From Mytilus trossulus (lineage: Eukaryota > Mollusca > Bivalvia > Mytilida > Mytilidae), in assembly GCF_036588685.1 (NCBI RefSeq), contig NW_026963310.1, forward strand, positions 558,001 to 622,000: a stretch of DNA of 64,000 nucleotides. The letters run 5' to 3'. Positions 1 through 11,289 of this stretch are shown piece after piece. Below the pieces are notes generated by a model. The model made no database searches and was not told where the DNA came from. It worked only from the letters and a program-made list of their open reading frames with translations. A program made the translations under genes and the position numbers. Each line of letters opens with the position of its first letter. Within the stretch, counting starts at the first letter, position 1.

Positions 1-129
1 TACTAAGTTGGAAAACTTGTGTCTAATCCATTTGTCTCTTTTTGGAACAATAAAATATGTTTAAACTAAACTATCAGGTTTAAAATTCAATACGCCAAAA
101 ACGCGTCTTGTCCACACAAGACTTACCAG

Positions 130-819
130 TGACGCCCAGATATAAAAGATCGAAAGTGAAAAAAGTACAAAGTTGTACAGCACTGAAGATCAAAAGTTGA
201 AAAGGTTTTGCCAAATACGGCATTGTTTGTATGCCCGGGATAAGAACATTCTTATCATATAGAACAATTCATGCTATTGCAAACAGTAAATTTTATCAAA
301 TGAATATGAAAGAGATATACATAATGAAACTGAAGTATTAACTAATTACAGAAAACTAAACCCGAATACATAACGCCCAGATATAAAAGATCGAAAGTGA
401 AAAAAGTACAAAGTTGTACAGCACTGAAGATCAAAAGTTGAAAAGGTTTTGCCAAATACGGCATTGTTTTATGCCCGGGATAAGAACACTATTATATAGA
501 ACGATTCATGCTACTGTGGATTCATTTATTTTCGTGGGTACCAATTTTCGTGGATTGCGGAAAACTTGCATATTCGTGGATATTTAAATTCGTTGTTTGA
601 GAAAAGTTTGCATACATTCCTATTGAAATTTTGTATTTCGTTGAACATTTAAATTCGTGGTTCCCCTGTTCCCACGAATTCCACGAAAATTGGTATCCAC
701 CGAATGTTAATGAATCCACAGTATTGCAAACAGTAAATTTTAACAAATGAATGTGAAAGATATATTTATAATGAAACTAAAGTATTAACTTATTTCAGAA
801 AACTAAACCCGAATACATG
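130..819. repeat. Two tandem copies of a ~240-bp interspersed repeat unit
   Basis: Unit 1 is 130-370 and unit 2 is 371-819; both begin with 'aacgcccagatataaaag' or a one-base variant and share nearly all following bases. Unit 2 is longer only because a 208-bp element plus a 2-bp site duplication sits inside it (514-721). Part of the same repeat, with its left flank 'acgccagaattgcatttt', recurs at 2610-2745. I regard it as an abundant mussel interspersed repeat; no protein is encoded. Confidence 0.8.
514..721. mobile_element. 208-bp TA-flanked miniature inverted-repeat element
   Basis: The ends are inverted repeats: CTGTGGATTCATT at the left and its complement at the right, followed inward by 'cgtgggtaccaattttcgtgg' and its mirror image. 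A TA dinucleotide stands on each side (512-513, 722-723). The sister repeat unit (near 270-275) has the uninterrupted site 'catgctattgcaaac', which defines the insertion exactly. TA duplication and CTGTG ends suggest mobilisation by a Tc1/mariner-type transposase. No coding capacity. Confidence 0.85.
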
Positions 820-2083
820 ATGCCAAGTTCAATACAGCATAGACACACCCGAATCAGTCCAGGCGTCAACGCAATTTAAAAAAAAATGACGTCACATACG
901 ATGGCGAAAAGGCAAACGTATTTCCACATGAAATTTAGAAACAGCATGACGTCACACATAAAAAACTATAATTCAAAAGTGAGATAGAATTAGGATTTCT
1001 TTAAGATTATATTAGAACTAAATACTGATAATTCATTAAAACAAAATGCATATTGCAATACGTATTAATAGCAATTAACTGTAATATATATATATATCCA
1101 GTTTGTTATGAATCCAACTTCAAACGTTATTAATCGTACAAAATTAAATATATTTAAAAAAGACGATGATCAATTTTCCAATCCGTAACACCTAAATATA
1201 ATAAAAAGACGTCAACACATTTGACAAAATCCGATGAGAATTACAAATATAACATTAAACATGTAAACTAAATACATGAATTTGGGATAAACAAGTAAAC
1301 ATTTTAACAGGCTTTACTAAACTTTTAGCTTATAATTCTTGGTTTTTCAAAGTCATGATCATTTATTTTCAACACGGACAAGAAATATGACCCTTGGAGT
1401 TCCAGGGCCTTGCGGTTATCTTTAATTTCAGAAGCGAATTTAGGGGTAGGCGACCGGGTTCACAGTCACGTCTTAATAAAGACTACAACTCTGTTCAAAG
1501 CAGACTTATATAGTTTGGTGCCTCCGGTTACTCTACTTTTTTAAAAGGAGTAGGTCCGGTAAGGGCCGATTTTGGCCTCAAATTTCAGGTTCATCTAACG
1601 AAATATCTTAATAATTTTTTAAACATTTAAGTGTCTATTTTAATTGATTCAATTAGTTTATGTGGAAAATTTTTAACTGACTTAATCATTAAAATTGCTC
1701 CGATTCAAACTTAAATATAAAACATGTATCAAAAATGCAAAAAAAACGTCACTTTTCAGATGTTTTTTTTGGGTTAAAAATGAAAGCGTCCGCATCCGCG
1801 TTCATTCTCAACCTTTATATATGTTATGTATTATCTTTAAATACAACTTACTTTCAATATTATGAATGAACACGAATGCAGCCACTTTCATTTTACACGG
1901 AAACCGTCTAAGATTTAACTAAAATACTAAAATTGTGAAGATTCAAGTAATTTAGCATGACTTGATGTTGTTAGTACCCGATATATGTGCATTGTTTTGT
2001 CAAAAACAGCCCATATTTGTGTAGCAGAAGCATTCTACTTTCCAATAAATAGCTAAATAAAGGCAACAGTAGTATACCGCTGT
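820..2083. other. AT-rich non-coding stretch
   Basis: I see no gene here. At 1225-1300 there is a fragment ('acatgaatttgggata') shared with the repeat at 2226-2283. A short TA run lies at 1084-1097. The remainder is unclassified AT-rich sequence. Confidence 0.5.
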
Positions 2084-2745
2084 TCAAAACTCATAAATCC
2101 ATGGACAAAAAACAAAATCGGGGTAACAAACTAAAACTGAGGCAAACGCATTAAATATAAGAGGAGAATAACGACACAACATTAAAATGTAGTACACACA
2201 GAAACGGACCATGCACCAGAAAAAATCCTTTGAGAATAACAAATATAACATCAAAACCAAATACATGAATTTGGGATAGATAAGAACCGTGACACGTCTT
2301 ATAGTAATGTGAATTCACACTCAAAAATAAGAGAAATCAAACGACATAACGGAAACACAACGTTAAAATGTAACACACACATAAACGAACTATAATATAA
2401 CAATGGCAATATTCCTGACTGGGTACAGGACATTTTTAAAGGAAAAATTGGTGGGTTGAACCTGGTTTTGTGGCATGTTAAACCTCCCTATTTTATGGGC
2501 ATGTGAAATATAACATTAAAATGACAACACAACATGACAGGACTACAATATAAATAAATTGGAGAACACAATTGACAAAGAAATACACGAATAATAGCTA
2601 ACAAAAGGCAACAGGTTTAAAATTCTAATACGCCAGAATTGCATTTTGTCCACACAAGAATAACTAGTGACGCCCAGATACAAAAGTTTGAAAGCCGAAA
2701 CAAGTGCAAAGTTGAACAGCATCGAGGACCAAAAGTTCAAGAAAG
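2084..2745. repeat. Composite interspersed repeat of the type seen at the window start
   Basis: Contains 'acatgaatttgggatag', 'cttatagtaatgtgaattc', 'cctgactgggtacaggaca' and 'gacgcccagatacaaaag' in a fixed order. I recognise this as a very common mussel interspersed repeat. Parts recur at 60-190 and 1225-1300 and in the 'cctgacttggtacagg' fragments further along. The two short open frames inside it are by-products of the repeat. Confidence 0.6.
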
Positions 2746-3590
2746 ATTACATTTTCACAATTTTGTAAAACTGTTATATTTTGGGGCAAAAAAGGGGTCT
2801 TAATCGTAGCTGATCGGCATATGAATATCACGGTTCGCTATTTGTTTCATTTTGTATGATTATCTGTCATATTGACAATGAAACCACATATTTTAAAATT
2901 GTATATGATGGTCCCAGAAAATATCGAAAATGCGTAAATTTCATTTTTTTTTAGCTACGCTCATGCGATAGCGGTACCTTTTTTGGTAACTATCTATGTG
3001 TTGCGTTTCAATATGAATTGTAACACTTTATAGTGACTGAACAGGTAAAACAAATACTTCAAAACTTAAAGAAACAGATAAAGAAAACTACTTGGAACAG
3101 CACCAGGCTATGTAGCGGCATTGTATGTATAAAAACTCAGCAAGGACGATATGTTAGTTTTCATGCATTTTCTGTTCACATTTTCACAACAATCGTTCAA
3201 AAGGCCAAGCTGACTTGTGAAAGTTTCAAACAAAGTGTTTCATTCGCCAAAAATCGCGTGCGTTTCTTCGAAAAAAATCACGCGCAATTTTGTGAATGAA
3301 AGGGAAAAGTAGATCCTTACGCGTTGCATTCTTGCATGTCATTTGCGATCTAACCCCTATAATTTTGAGATCACGGCCAGTCGACTAATACTGATATTAT
3401 AAGCGAGTACCTATCAAATGAAAAATGTACAAATTACCGATAAAATCTTTTTTATATCTAATTTTGATATGTATAATTGAGATCTGTTTGTCTCTTTTTA
3501 TCACAACCAATAACAGATATGATTTCGAAACGTTTGTTTAGGTGTTACATATTTGTTTTACGATCATTTTTGGCACATACATTAGGTTCT
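2746..3590. other. No gene seen
   Basis: AT-rich sequence with no recognisable domain. An 88-codon frame at 3033-3299 starts with GTG, resembles no family known to me and has no convincing splice sites. Confidence 0.4.
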
Positions 3591-3710
3591 TTTTGAAGGC
3601 TGTATTATGGTGACCTATAGTTGGTACTTTCTGTGTCGTTCGGTCTCTTAAGCTTGTGAAGAGTTGTCTCATTGACAATTATACCATGTATTCTTTTTTA
3701 TATTTACTAT
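3591..3710 (+). repeat. Fragment of the 'gttgtctcattgacaattatacca' interspersed repeat
   Basis: Shares 'aaggctgta..ggtgacctata' and 'agttgtctcattgacaattata' followed by a T-rich tail with fragments near 6430-6570, 29520-29670, 44560-44670, 48290-48380 and (minus strand) 43100-43290 and 56360-56520. The T/AT-rich end suggests the 3' tail of a retroposon. Confidence 0.6.
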
Positions 3711-3751
3711 CAATTTGTCAGAAATGTTTGTCCTCTCTTTATTTTTACATA

Positions 3752-4511
3752 CTGTGAAAGTACTTTAATTCGTGGGTATCAATTTTCGTGGTTTGAGCAA
3801 TATTTACATGTCCGTGGGTTTTTAAATTCGTGGATTTTAGTTTAAAAAATTAAAAAAATTAAAGCCTTTAGACACGAAGTTTGCAAATAGTCTTGATTGA
3901 AGGAAATTGCAAAGTAAACATTGACCTGTGTAAATCGGAGTGACAACACTAATTAACCCAAGATAAAGTGATCAACAGATTAAAGTCCATCAAAGATGTT
4001 AATTAGGTAATAAAGATGTCACCTAAAGGAAACAGTAACATAAACAAATGCTATATAAACGTATCTTGAATTGTCAAATAATTCTTATCAAAATCAAGCC
4101 CAGCATGAAATTATTATTTCACATGTGTATGAGAACTATGGGGATATAAAATGAACACTTTATCATACTAGCATATCAATACCAGAAATCTGACTTTCAT
4201 CGGTCAAAAATATTTTTTATGAGAATTAAAAGATCAAAAGTTGTACAGTTTATGTTATTAAAGATAAAATGGGTATAATCTTGCATGCAGGTGTAGTTCT
4301 GTGACTGCTATTGAAGTATTCTCAGATTTGGCAATATTCAAAACATGCTCTTGATCATACAGGTATCAGTAGTCAAACATAAATGGGGGATCTTTCCAAG
4401 TCTTGATTTGGACAATGGTTGCTTTATTTCGTTGGACACTTAAATTCGTGGATAAAGTCATCCACGAAAACCACGAAAATTGGTACCCCACGAATAAAAG
4501 TACTTTCACAG
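3752..4511. mobile_element. 760-bp TA-flanked inverted-repeat element, relative of the one at 514-721
   Basis: Left end CTGTGAAAGTACTTTAATTC and right end with the complementary CTGTGAAAGTACTTTTATTC are followed inward by 'caattttcgtgg' on both sides. TA lies on each side (3750-3751, 4512-4513). The subterminal motif 'ggtaccaattttcgtgg' is the same as in the 208-bp element, so the two belong to one superfamily. The core (3850-4420) has no transposase frame. The 86-codon frame at 4366-4626 crosses the right end and is not a gene. Confidence 0.75.
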
Positions 4512-4514
4512 TAT

Positions 4515-6410
4515 TCTTTAATCGATTTTTATTGTAATTGAAATGCTTAGTAGCGAACTTATATCCAGGACAGCAATGGGTCATTATCTTTGCGGTACAA
4601 TTTTTCCGACAATATATATGTATCATCGAATGACATTATGATCATCTTAGAGAAGTTAATGTTGCAATGCATTTGTAAGGTCCTTTCACTAATGACACGC
4701 ATACTTATAATAACATGAAAATGTCAAACTCAAGCGATAACCTAGCACGATCAATTTTGTATTAACTTTAATGAATCGTCAATTGGGCGATTAAAATGTT
4801 AAGGCGTTGCATATCACTATATCCCATCTGCAACCTACATCTCAATGATTGTTGCATATACTATACCCAATTAAACTAATAAAAATATCTGGTTTACATC
4901 TTAGTTTTGCTTCATATATACAGATATGGACGACTTCAATCTTAAAACTATGACAAAGGTGAATACTTCAACTTTCATTATGTCAACTATCTTTATTTCA
5001 AACGTATCATCTTTACTATTCATTTTATGGTGTCGACTGTAAAAGGAGTGAAAAGCTACATAAGTCTTAGCCCTTACATTTACGAGTTATGCTCAAACTT
5101 ACCATGACATGTACCATTCCAATACAAGGGATAAATCAAGGAATCCCTTAATCATAATGCATTGAGAAGAGTTAATTTAAACTAGTCATCCACAATTATT
5201 TATTTCTCATAGTGCGTGCTGTTGTTTTGTCAATGCTTTCCAGACAATCGTTATTTTGATTAACGCGTCCTTGGTTCTGTGTAGAATTCGTTTACATTCA
5301 AAAATGTGTGCGCAAGTTATGTAAAACTATGAACCGTCAAAACGTTAAATGTTGTTTATATCCGGTTTCTGTTCTCGAATACATAATGCAGAACGTTTAC
5401 TAGTTGGAGCATTTTGAAAGAAATCTGACAACAACATTAAAAAAACAAGAACGGACAAAACGTTTCGAACAACGATAAAACGAAAAGGAAAAGATAAACG
5501 ATAAGCAATATCGGAAAGGTGAACTGTCGGATCACTTTGATTTGTCAGTTACCATGGTTAACAATCTATTTTTTCCACCATGCTGCCTGTGATGAAGATT
5601 CCTTTTTTTACCGAAACCGGGGGTTCTATGAAACCAGGCGCTGTTAGTAATGTGTATTGGTATTTCCCTTATTTTCATGCTTTCACATTCGTCATAAACG
5701 ATACTCAACTAGCTTTCTGAAAACATGATGTCATCGTTATATAGATTCATTTCTAGTCTTTTAATTTTGACAACACACTTAGGCTTGGAATATGATATAT
5801 ACCGAGATTGGAGAATCGAATTGTTTTATCATTTCATGATCTTTGTATGATTTGTTCATATTTGTGTTGTTGAATTTCTGTCCAATCATCATTTTCAGAA
5901 GTTATTTTTGGTATGAGAAAAAAATACCTTTTTTGTACCCTCTAAATGCGTGAAATAATTTCCGTGTGAAAGTAATGGGTTTGACAATTTTTTTTTTAGT
6001 TTTCAATATACGTATACAAGGCTTGTCGGTCGGTAATAAGTCTAATTCAATAGGTCACATTCGGGTAACAGGACAATATAAGTGTAACGTGTAAGCGGGC
6101 GGGGACGTTTTATGATGTTTTATCCTCGGGTTCGTACCAGTTTCCTGAGATCTGTAGAGCAATGCAAAATTTCAAGTCAAACAGTTTACGCGTTTCTACC
6201 AAATATTAAGCCAAAATTACACAAAAGTAACAACACCTATCAATTTAACCCGAACCTGCTAAATTAAAAAAAAATGTTTAAAACTCTTTCAGTCCGATAC
6301 TGTTTAAAACAACTGTTTGGAACTATAGTCTGAAAACTAAATGTATGAAAAGGGTCTGAAACTTAAATGTATGAAACCGAATGTCCCGAAATTATTCAAA
6401 CTGTTGTAAA
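4515..6410. other. No gene seen
   Basis: About 1.9 kb of AT-rich sequence without open frames of note, splice-site pairs or repeats that I recognise. Confidence 0.4.
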
Positions 6411-6414
6411 CTTT

Positions 6415-6572
6415 CGAAGCCTTTTATAGCTGACTATATGCGGTATGGGCTTTGCTCATTGTTGAAGGCCGTACGGTGACCTATAATTGTTAATGTTTGT
6501 GTCATTTTGGTTTTGTGTGGATAGTTGTCTCATTGGCAATTATACCACATCTTCTTTTTTTATATTTCGTAT
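6415..6572 (+). repeat. Retroposon-like tail with 'gttgtctcattggcaattat'
   Basis: Reads 'tttatagctgactatatgcggtatgg' (in part), 'ctttgctcattgttgaagg', 'gttgtctcattggcaattat' and then a T-rich end, as in the other copies of this family. Confidence 0.6.
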
Positions 6573-7247
6573 GAAACTTTATTAAATAAACATGTCTTTA
6601 ACTGTCAGAACAACAGGGTAGCACTAAGACATGGTATGTCAGCACACAATCACTGCAATTGTTAGAGAAATGAGACGCAACACCTTATCACCAGCCCTCT
6701 TTGGACAATCTGTACCAAACCAACAGTCTCAACCCTTTCTATGTTCTGTCCGCACTTCACTTTACCTTAACTATACCTTCTGTCTGCTATTAACTAGTTT
6801 TTTTCCGATGTGCACTGTCTGTTGTCTTCGGTACAAATGACAATTTTAATTGTATAGCTACCCACTATTTATACTTCTAACGCGGACCTCGAGGAGAGCA
6901 CCAAAGCCTCTCATAGCAACCAATGATAAAGGTATGATTTTAAATGCCGTTTTCAATGATAAAAAGATCAAATTGGAAAGTTCATAAAGTTATTGGAAAA
7001 TATATAACTGTAGGAATAGTATAACATTCTTAAACTGTAAATTCGCTACACTAGGAACACATCCGCTGTCATCTGTGAAACGCATGTTCCGTAACGGTCA
7101 AACAACTCGTGATAAGAGTGTGTTTAAAAGTAAATTTATTTGGTTTTAAAATATTTGTCATCGTATAAGAAATGATACTTAACTATCTTTCATAGTGAAT
7201 AAGGTAAAACATGCAAGTAATTTGAATTATGTCTATCAAAAGAGCAC

Positions 7248-7253
7248 TTTATT
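7248..7253 (-). terminator. Polyadenylation signal AATAAA for the cGLR-like gene
   Basis: On the minus strand AATAAA lies about 125 bases past the stop codon at 7379-7377, followed by a G/T-containing stretch. Its distance suits a short 3' UTR. Confidence 0.55.
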
Positions 7254-7376
7254 GTGTAATAATATAAATATAATAGCAACAGTCTTACACATAGAAACTC
7301 GATAACGTACTAAAAGTTATACAACAAAGGTTAACATAAATGAAGCAAATTCAAACATCTGCAGTGTTAAGTTATA

Positions 7377-9355
7377 TTAGATTAACAATTTTAGCTTCCT
7401 TTTTGCTGCGTCTGGACATTTACAGTTACTATAAAAGAAACCTTCATCATAACACTCATATGCCTCGTCTTTATATCCTGATATTTCATTACAAACTCCA
7501 AGTATTGTTAATGAAGTACACGATTTACCGTATTTTATGATTTCGTCAGTGTTTACTGCTAAATGTAAATTACGCAAAGCTTGTTGTCTGTTGGATATAT
7601 CACCGCGATGATGAAAGCATAGAAATCTAAGACAATATATCATTGTAATAGGTGAGATACTTCTAAAATGATTTTCTACTTCCAGCGTCAGTTCTTCTGG
7701 TATTAATGATGATCTCTGTACGTAGGGGACATGTGCGATAGTGGCTAATGTCATCCTTTCATTCAATGTCATTGAAGAATGTACATTATGACTGTATCTT
7801 TGGAAACATCTTTCCAAGGGCTCTTCGCCTTGATGTATCATATTAGGTGAACATTTTGATAGAACATAATCCGTTAGTCTAAGTGTAACATCGAACTGTC
7901 CTGTCACATAATAAAACGATGCGTACAACAGCCAACCTGATACGGCATCTGTCTTAATGACGTTTTTTGAATATCTCTGATAAAGATTGCGTATGGTGTA
8001 CGCTTCTCCTATTGTGTTTGGCGAAGGTAGTAGTTGTGCTATATATTTAGTGATTGTAGCAAAATAATATTTACAAATAGCAATAATAAAAGAAGACGAT
8101 TCGGACTTTAGTAAAGATTCCGTAATCGCAAGTCCATTATACATTCTTAAAGGGAATTCTGGTCCATGAAAGATACTTCCCAAATGAAGTGTACCAGACA
8201 TCCTGTAAAGTAGAATGTCCAACATAATGAACGAGGATTCATTATTTGTACCTACTAAACGTGGGTTTTCATTGTCCGGTGCAAATAAACTATTTAACAA
8301 TCCATCAATCCCACCAAACATTATACTCTCTAGAACACATAGTAGTATTTTATTGTTACTTTGATCGATCTTACCAAGGAACATATTGTGTTCAGGTATA
8401 AAATAGTTCGGACAGTAACATTTTTTTACCCATGAAATTATTTTATCAACACAGAGGCAAAAACAATAATATATTTCAGATAACTGAAAGGTATTAATAT
8501 TCATTCCCTCCGAGACCCAGAATATAGCCGTTTTCAGAAAGTAAGAGCACAGTAAATCTTTGACTTCATCGTGTGTGTTTATTATATGCTTCAACATTAA
8601 TTTGAGTAGACCGTAACATAACAGTTGAGTGAAGTTAAACGAATGTACAAGTACTTTTTCTGCCACAGAGAAAGATATTCTCCATAATTTAGAGTTGTTA
8701 TCTGATAAAGTCTTCGGTCCAATAGGTACTAACAAACATCCGTAATTCAGTATCCTGTCAATTACGACATTAGGTGGCCATTGCCATCGATGCCGGATAG
8801 CCCATGAACTTGCGTTTCTTGGTAGATATTTACTCCGTACACAAAATGCCATATCAAAAGTCTGCTCTTGGTTTGACAAACATGGACCGTGTAAGGATAA
8901 CGGTTGAGAAAACGAATTTATATATTGTGTTGCAAATGTGTTTGGTGATAGATACAACCATTCACCGGTACATGTTCCTGGACTACACTGACAATCTACG
9001 GATAACCCACCTGTTGATGCAACCCTGAGGCTAGTAAATCCAGGATGATTAATATCAGTCTCCATAACACATGTTGTACGATGTGTTGGGAGTTTGATAT
9101 TACTAACATTATCTACCACGTCAATATAATTAAATAAGAACATTATATCTATGTCACTACCTGGAAAGTCAAGTCCCTCAGCCAAACTTCCACTAGATAT
9201 TTGTGTAGGATCAGTCAAAGTTGCATTGACGATCATATCGTGTATTATAAAAAATCGTTGTCTCTTTCGTATGTCTATTTCAGTACCAATTATTTTAACT
9301 AGGTTCTGGTATAAGCATTTCTCCCTAAAGTAACTGTCGATGAAAAGGAATTGAT
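7377..9355 (-). CDS. Mab-21 / cGAS-like receptor (cGLR) nucleotidyltransferase, main exon
   Basis: Encodes about 659 residues ending in TAA at 7379-7377. Using residue numbers of the open frame that begins at ATG 9380: a G-S motif (SSGS, 62-65), the metal-binding pair D76/D78 in 'GSDIDIMF', a third Asp at 176 in 'TFDMAF', and 'WRISFSVAEK' at 233-242 in the C-lobe. These match the cGAS/Mab-21 fold, which makes cyclic or linear oligonucleotide signals after nucleic-acid sensing. Residues about 380-667 are helical, with a TPR-like 'ISGYKDEAYECYDEGFF' near the end, as I recall from bivalve members. No cGAS zinc ribbon is evident. A good acceptor (ATTACAG at 9362-9356) means the exon probably starts at 9355; the alternative is an unspliced start at ATG 9380. 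All three acidic residues are kept, so it may be active. Ligand unknown. Confidence 0.85.
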
Positions 9356-9754
9356 CTGTAATACATATGAATATACACATTTATTTATATTTGAAAAAAA
9401 ACATAAAAAGACGTACTTACAACATATACAAAGATAATTGCCCACTCCCTACATTTAATCCAATCAATCGTTCAGATCAGAGCGTTAATCTTACGGTCAT
9501 TGTAGACGTAGTTGACGCAAGGAATGATACTTTACAACCAATGAATCAATCACATTCTAGGTGGCTGTTTCGTCCTCTAGGTATCATCGACCTAGTATTC
9601 AACACTATTTACCGCAACATATAAACAATTAGGCATTGTGTAGTGTGTAATACATTTACTGTCATTAAAACATTAAAAGTATCCTTGGTGCCGTTTTTTT
9701 TATATGATATTTTTCAACTGTTGAATTTTAAGTGTTTGTGATAAAGGTAGGTTA

Positions 9755-9960
9755 AGACAAAAAAATCAAATAAGAAAACGCATCACAAACGAATGGACAA
9801 GAACTGTCATATTCCTGACTTGGTACAGGCATTTTCAAATGTAGAAAATGGTGTACAGATTGAGTGAAAATATGCAAATAGTGTATAAAGAGTTTATTGA
9901 TGACTAAACAAATGATACTACAACCCTACGGATTGAGTGAAAATATGCAAATCTCGTGTT
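9755..9960. repeat. 'cctgacttggtacagg' repeat fragment with a short local duplication
   Basis: Contains 'gtcatattcctgacttggta' and 'attttcaaatgtagaaaatgg', shared with 30,825-30,930, 37,570-37,600 and 37,780-37,850. The phrase 'gattgagtgaaaatatgcaaa' in part occurs twice here (about 9858 and 9932). It lies in the intron proposed between the two candidate cGLR exons. Confidence 0.55.
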
Positions 9961-10399
9961 ACTTTGAATTCATGGTGAAGAATTGCAATAAAAGCGCTGT
10001 TCCTCGACTTTTTTTATTTTGGTTTTGCTGTGCACGAACTGATTTCGTTTCATGGATAGAACCTCCCTTTATTTTTCTAGTATACATTTTTTAATCTTAT
10101 ATTCATCATTTGTTTTGTTTTGAAATTAAGTGTTTGTCATTTGACGCATCAACTTGATTATCGAATGCACCTCAATCACTTGCTAGTTTTACTGAAATTG
10201 ACATCAAGTGTTCGCCCTGTCATGCGTATCGTTGTCGTTTCTCTTATAGCCCATTGTGTTGACTGTTTATACTAAACTGTTGGTTTTGTATTTCTGTCAT
10301 GGTATATTTTACCTTTGTAAGACTGTTTATATCAAGCTAAATCAAGTGTACACCTTTCAGTTTTTAGAGTTTTAGAAATAAATTTTACAAAATATGTAC

Positions 10400-10735
10400 C
10401 TTTATTACACTCTGAACAGTTTTCTAAGTATTCTAGATATTCTTTCGAAGATTTATCTGGATATCTAAGGTTCAATATATACTGTTCTTCTGTTTTCCGT
10501 CTTTCCAAACAATCTTTATACATTCGTTCAAACTGACTGATTGTAAGTCCAAACACGTCATTTGAGATCACCATTCCTCCATCTAAAGATTGGGAAAGTA
10601 ATGGTGTAAACTTCCGCTTTCCACGGTAAGGAAAACGTTTCACACCGTATATTTCCCAGTAAGTTGTTTTTTGTATGCCAAATACATTTTCATCATCAGA
10701 ATTGTCTTGGTTTCTGAAGTATCTGTTCATGATGA
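10400..10735 (-). CDS. Candidate upstream coding exon (unidentified domain)
   Basis: An acceptor after 'tatctttcttaaag' (AG at 10737-10736) and a donor GTACAT at 10399 bound an exon with ATG at 10730-10728. It encodes about 110 hydrophilic residues including 'TTYWEIYGVKRFPYRGKRKF', 'ISQFERMYKDCLERRKTEE' and 'YLENCSECNK'. I do not recognise the domain. The exon leaves one base (G) and the cGLR exon at 9355 begins with two bases finishing a codon (GAT), so they join in phase across a 1,044-base intron. Phase agreement alone happens one time in three, so it could instead belong to a separate gene, or read on to its own stop at 10332. Confidence 0.5.
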
Positions 10736-11198
10736 CTTTAAGAAAGATATGATTTCATTGATTAAGTTATGGATTAAGTACATGTATGTTATTAATTCAA
10801 AGTGTTATATTAATGTTCAATATTCAAAATAATGTATATAATAGTGAATTCATGAATAAGAGTTGGTTTCTACATTTTTGCCATAATTTACTATTATAGT
10901 TCTATTCATAAAACGTTCTTACATATATATTTAGTAACGGTTCATGGCTTTAGTTGACTATGTTTTAATAACTGTACTGTTTAGTACGTAGCTGAAATAC
11001 TTTGTTGGCATACATTTTCTATGTGATCTTATACTATTGGATGAGAGCAGGAACATATATTTTTGTCTGATATGTTAAGGTAATTGACGATTATCTTGAT
11101 TTACATCTTGTACATCGACTTAGAACCCTTAAACTTTAAAAAGAGTGACACGGTAACGTCTCCTGCAATGCAAGTTTTATCAAAGATGAATATCTTAC

Positions 11199-11277
11199 CT
11201 TTTTTCACTGGGCTGCTTGGTTTTAACTGTTGTCTCACACTACTACTTGAATGAATAACAGTAGGCGTTAAGGGCAG
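11199..11277 (-). CDS. Candidate 79-base coding exon upstream of the 10.4-10.7 kb exon
   Basis: The acceptor 'tgtttgtttcag' ends at 11278 and a consensus donor AG|GTAAG follows 11199. The frame reads LPLTPTVIHSSSSVRQQLKP and six further residues, with no stop. It leaves one base, and the next exon (10735) begins with two that complete a Val codon in frame with ATG 10730. The Ser/Pro-rich peptide looks like a linker. A strong acceptor implies more exons further upstream that I could not find. Confidence 0.5.
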
Positions 11278-11289
11278 CTGAAACAAACA

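Noticed and set aside
3033..3299. 88-codon frame with some charged residues
   Set aside because: Starts at GTG, no splice signals, no recognisable domain; length is within chance for this sequence.
6631..6840. 69-codon frame with 'SPALFGQSVPNQQSQP'
   Set aside because: Considered as a transposase or exon fragment; no splice sites or conserved motif support it.
9367..9624. 85-codon plus-strand frame next to the cGLR exon
   Set aside because: Opposite strand to the gene, covers its proposed intron, no homology recognised; initial codons run through an A/T-rich intron.
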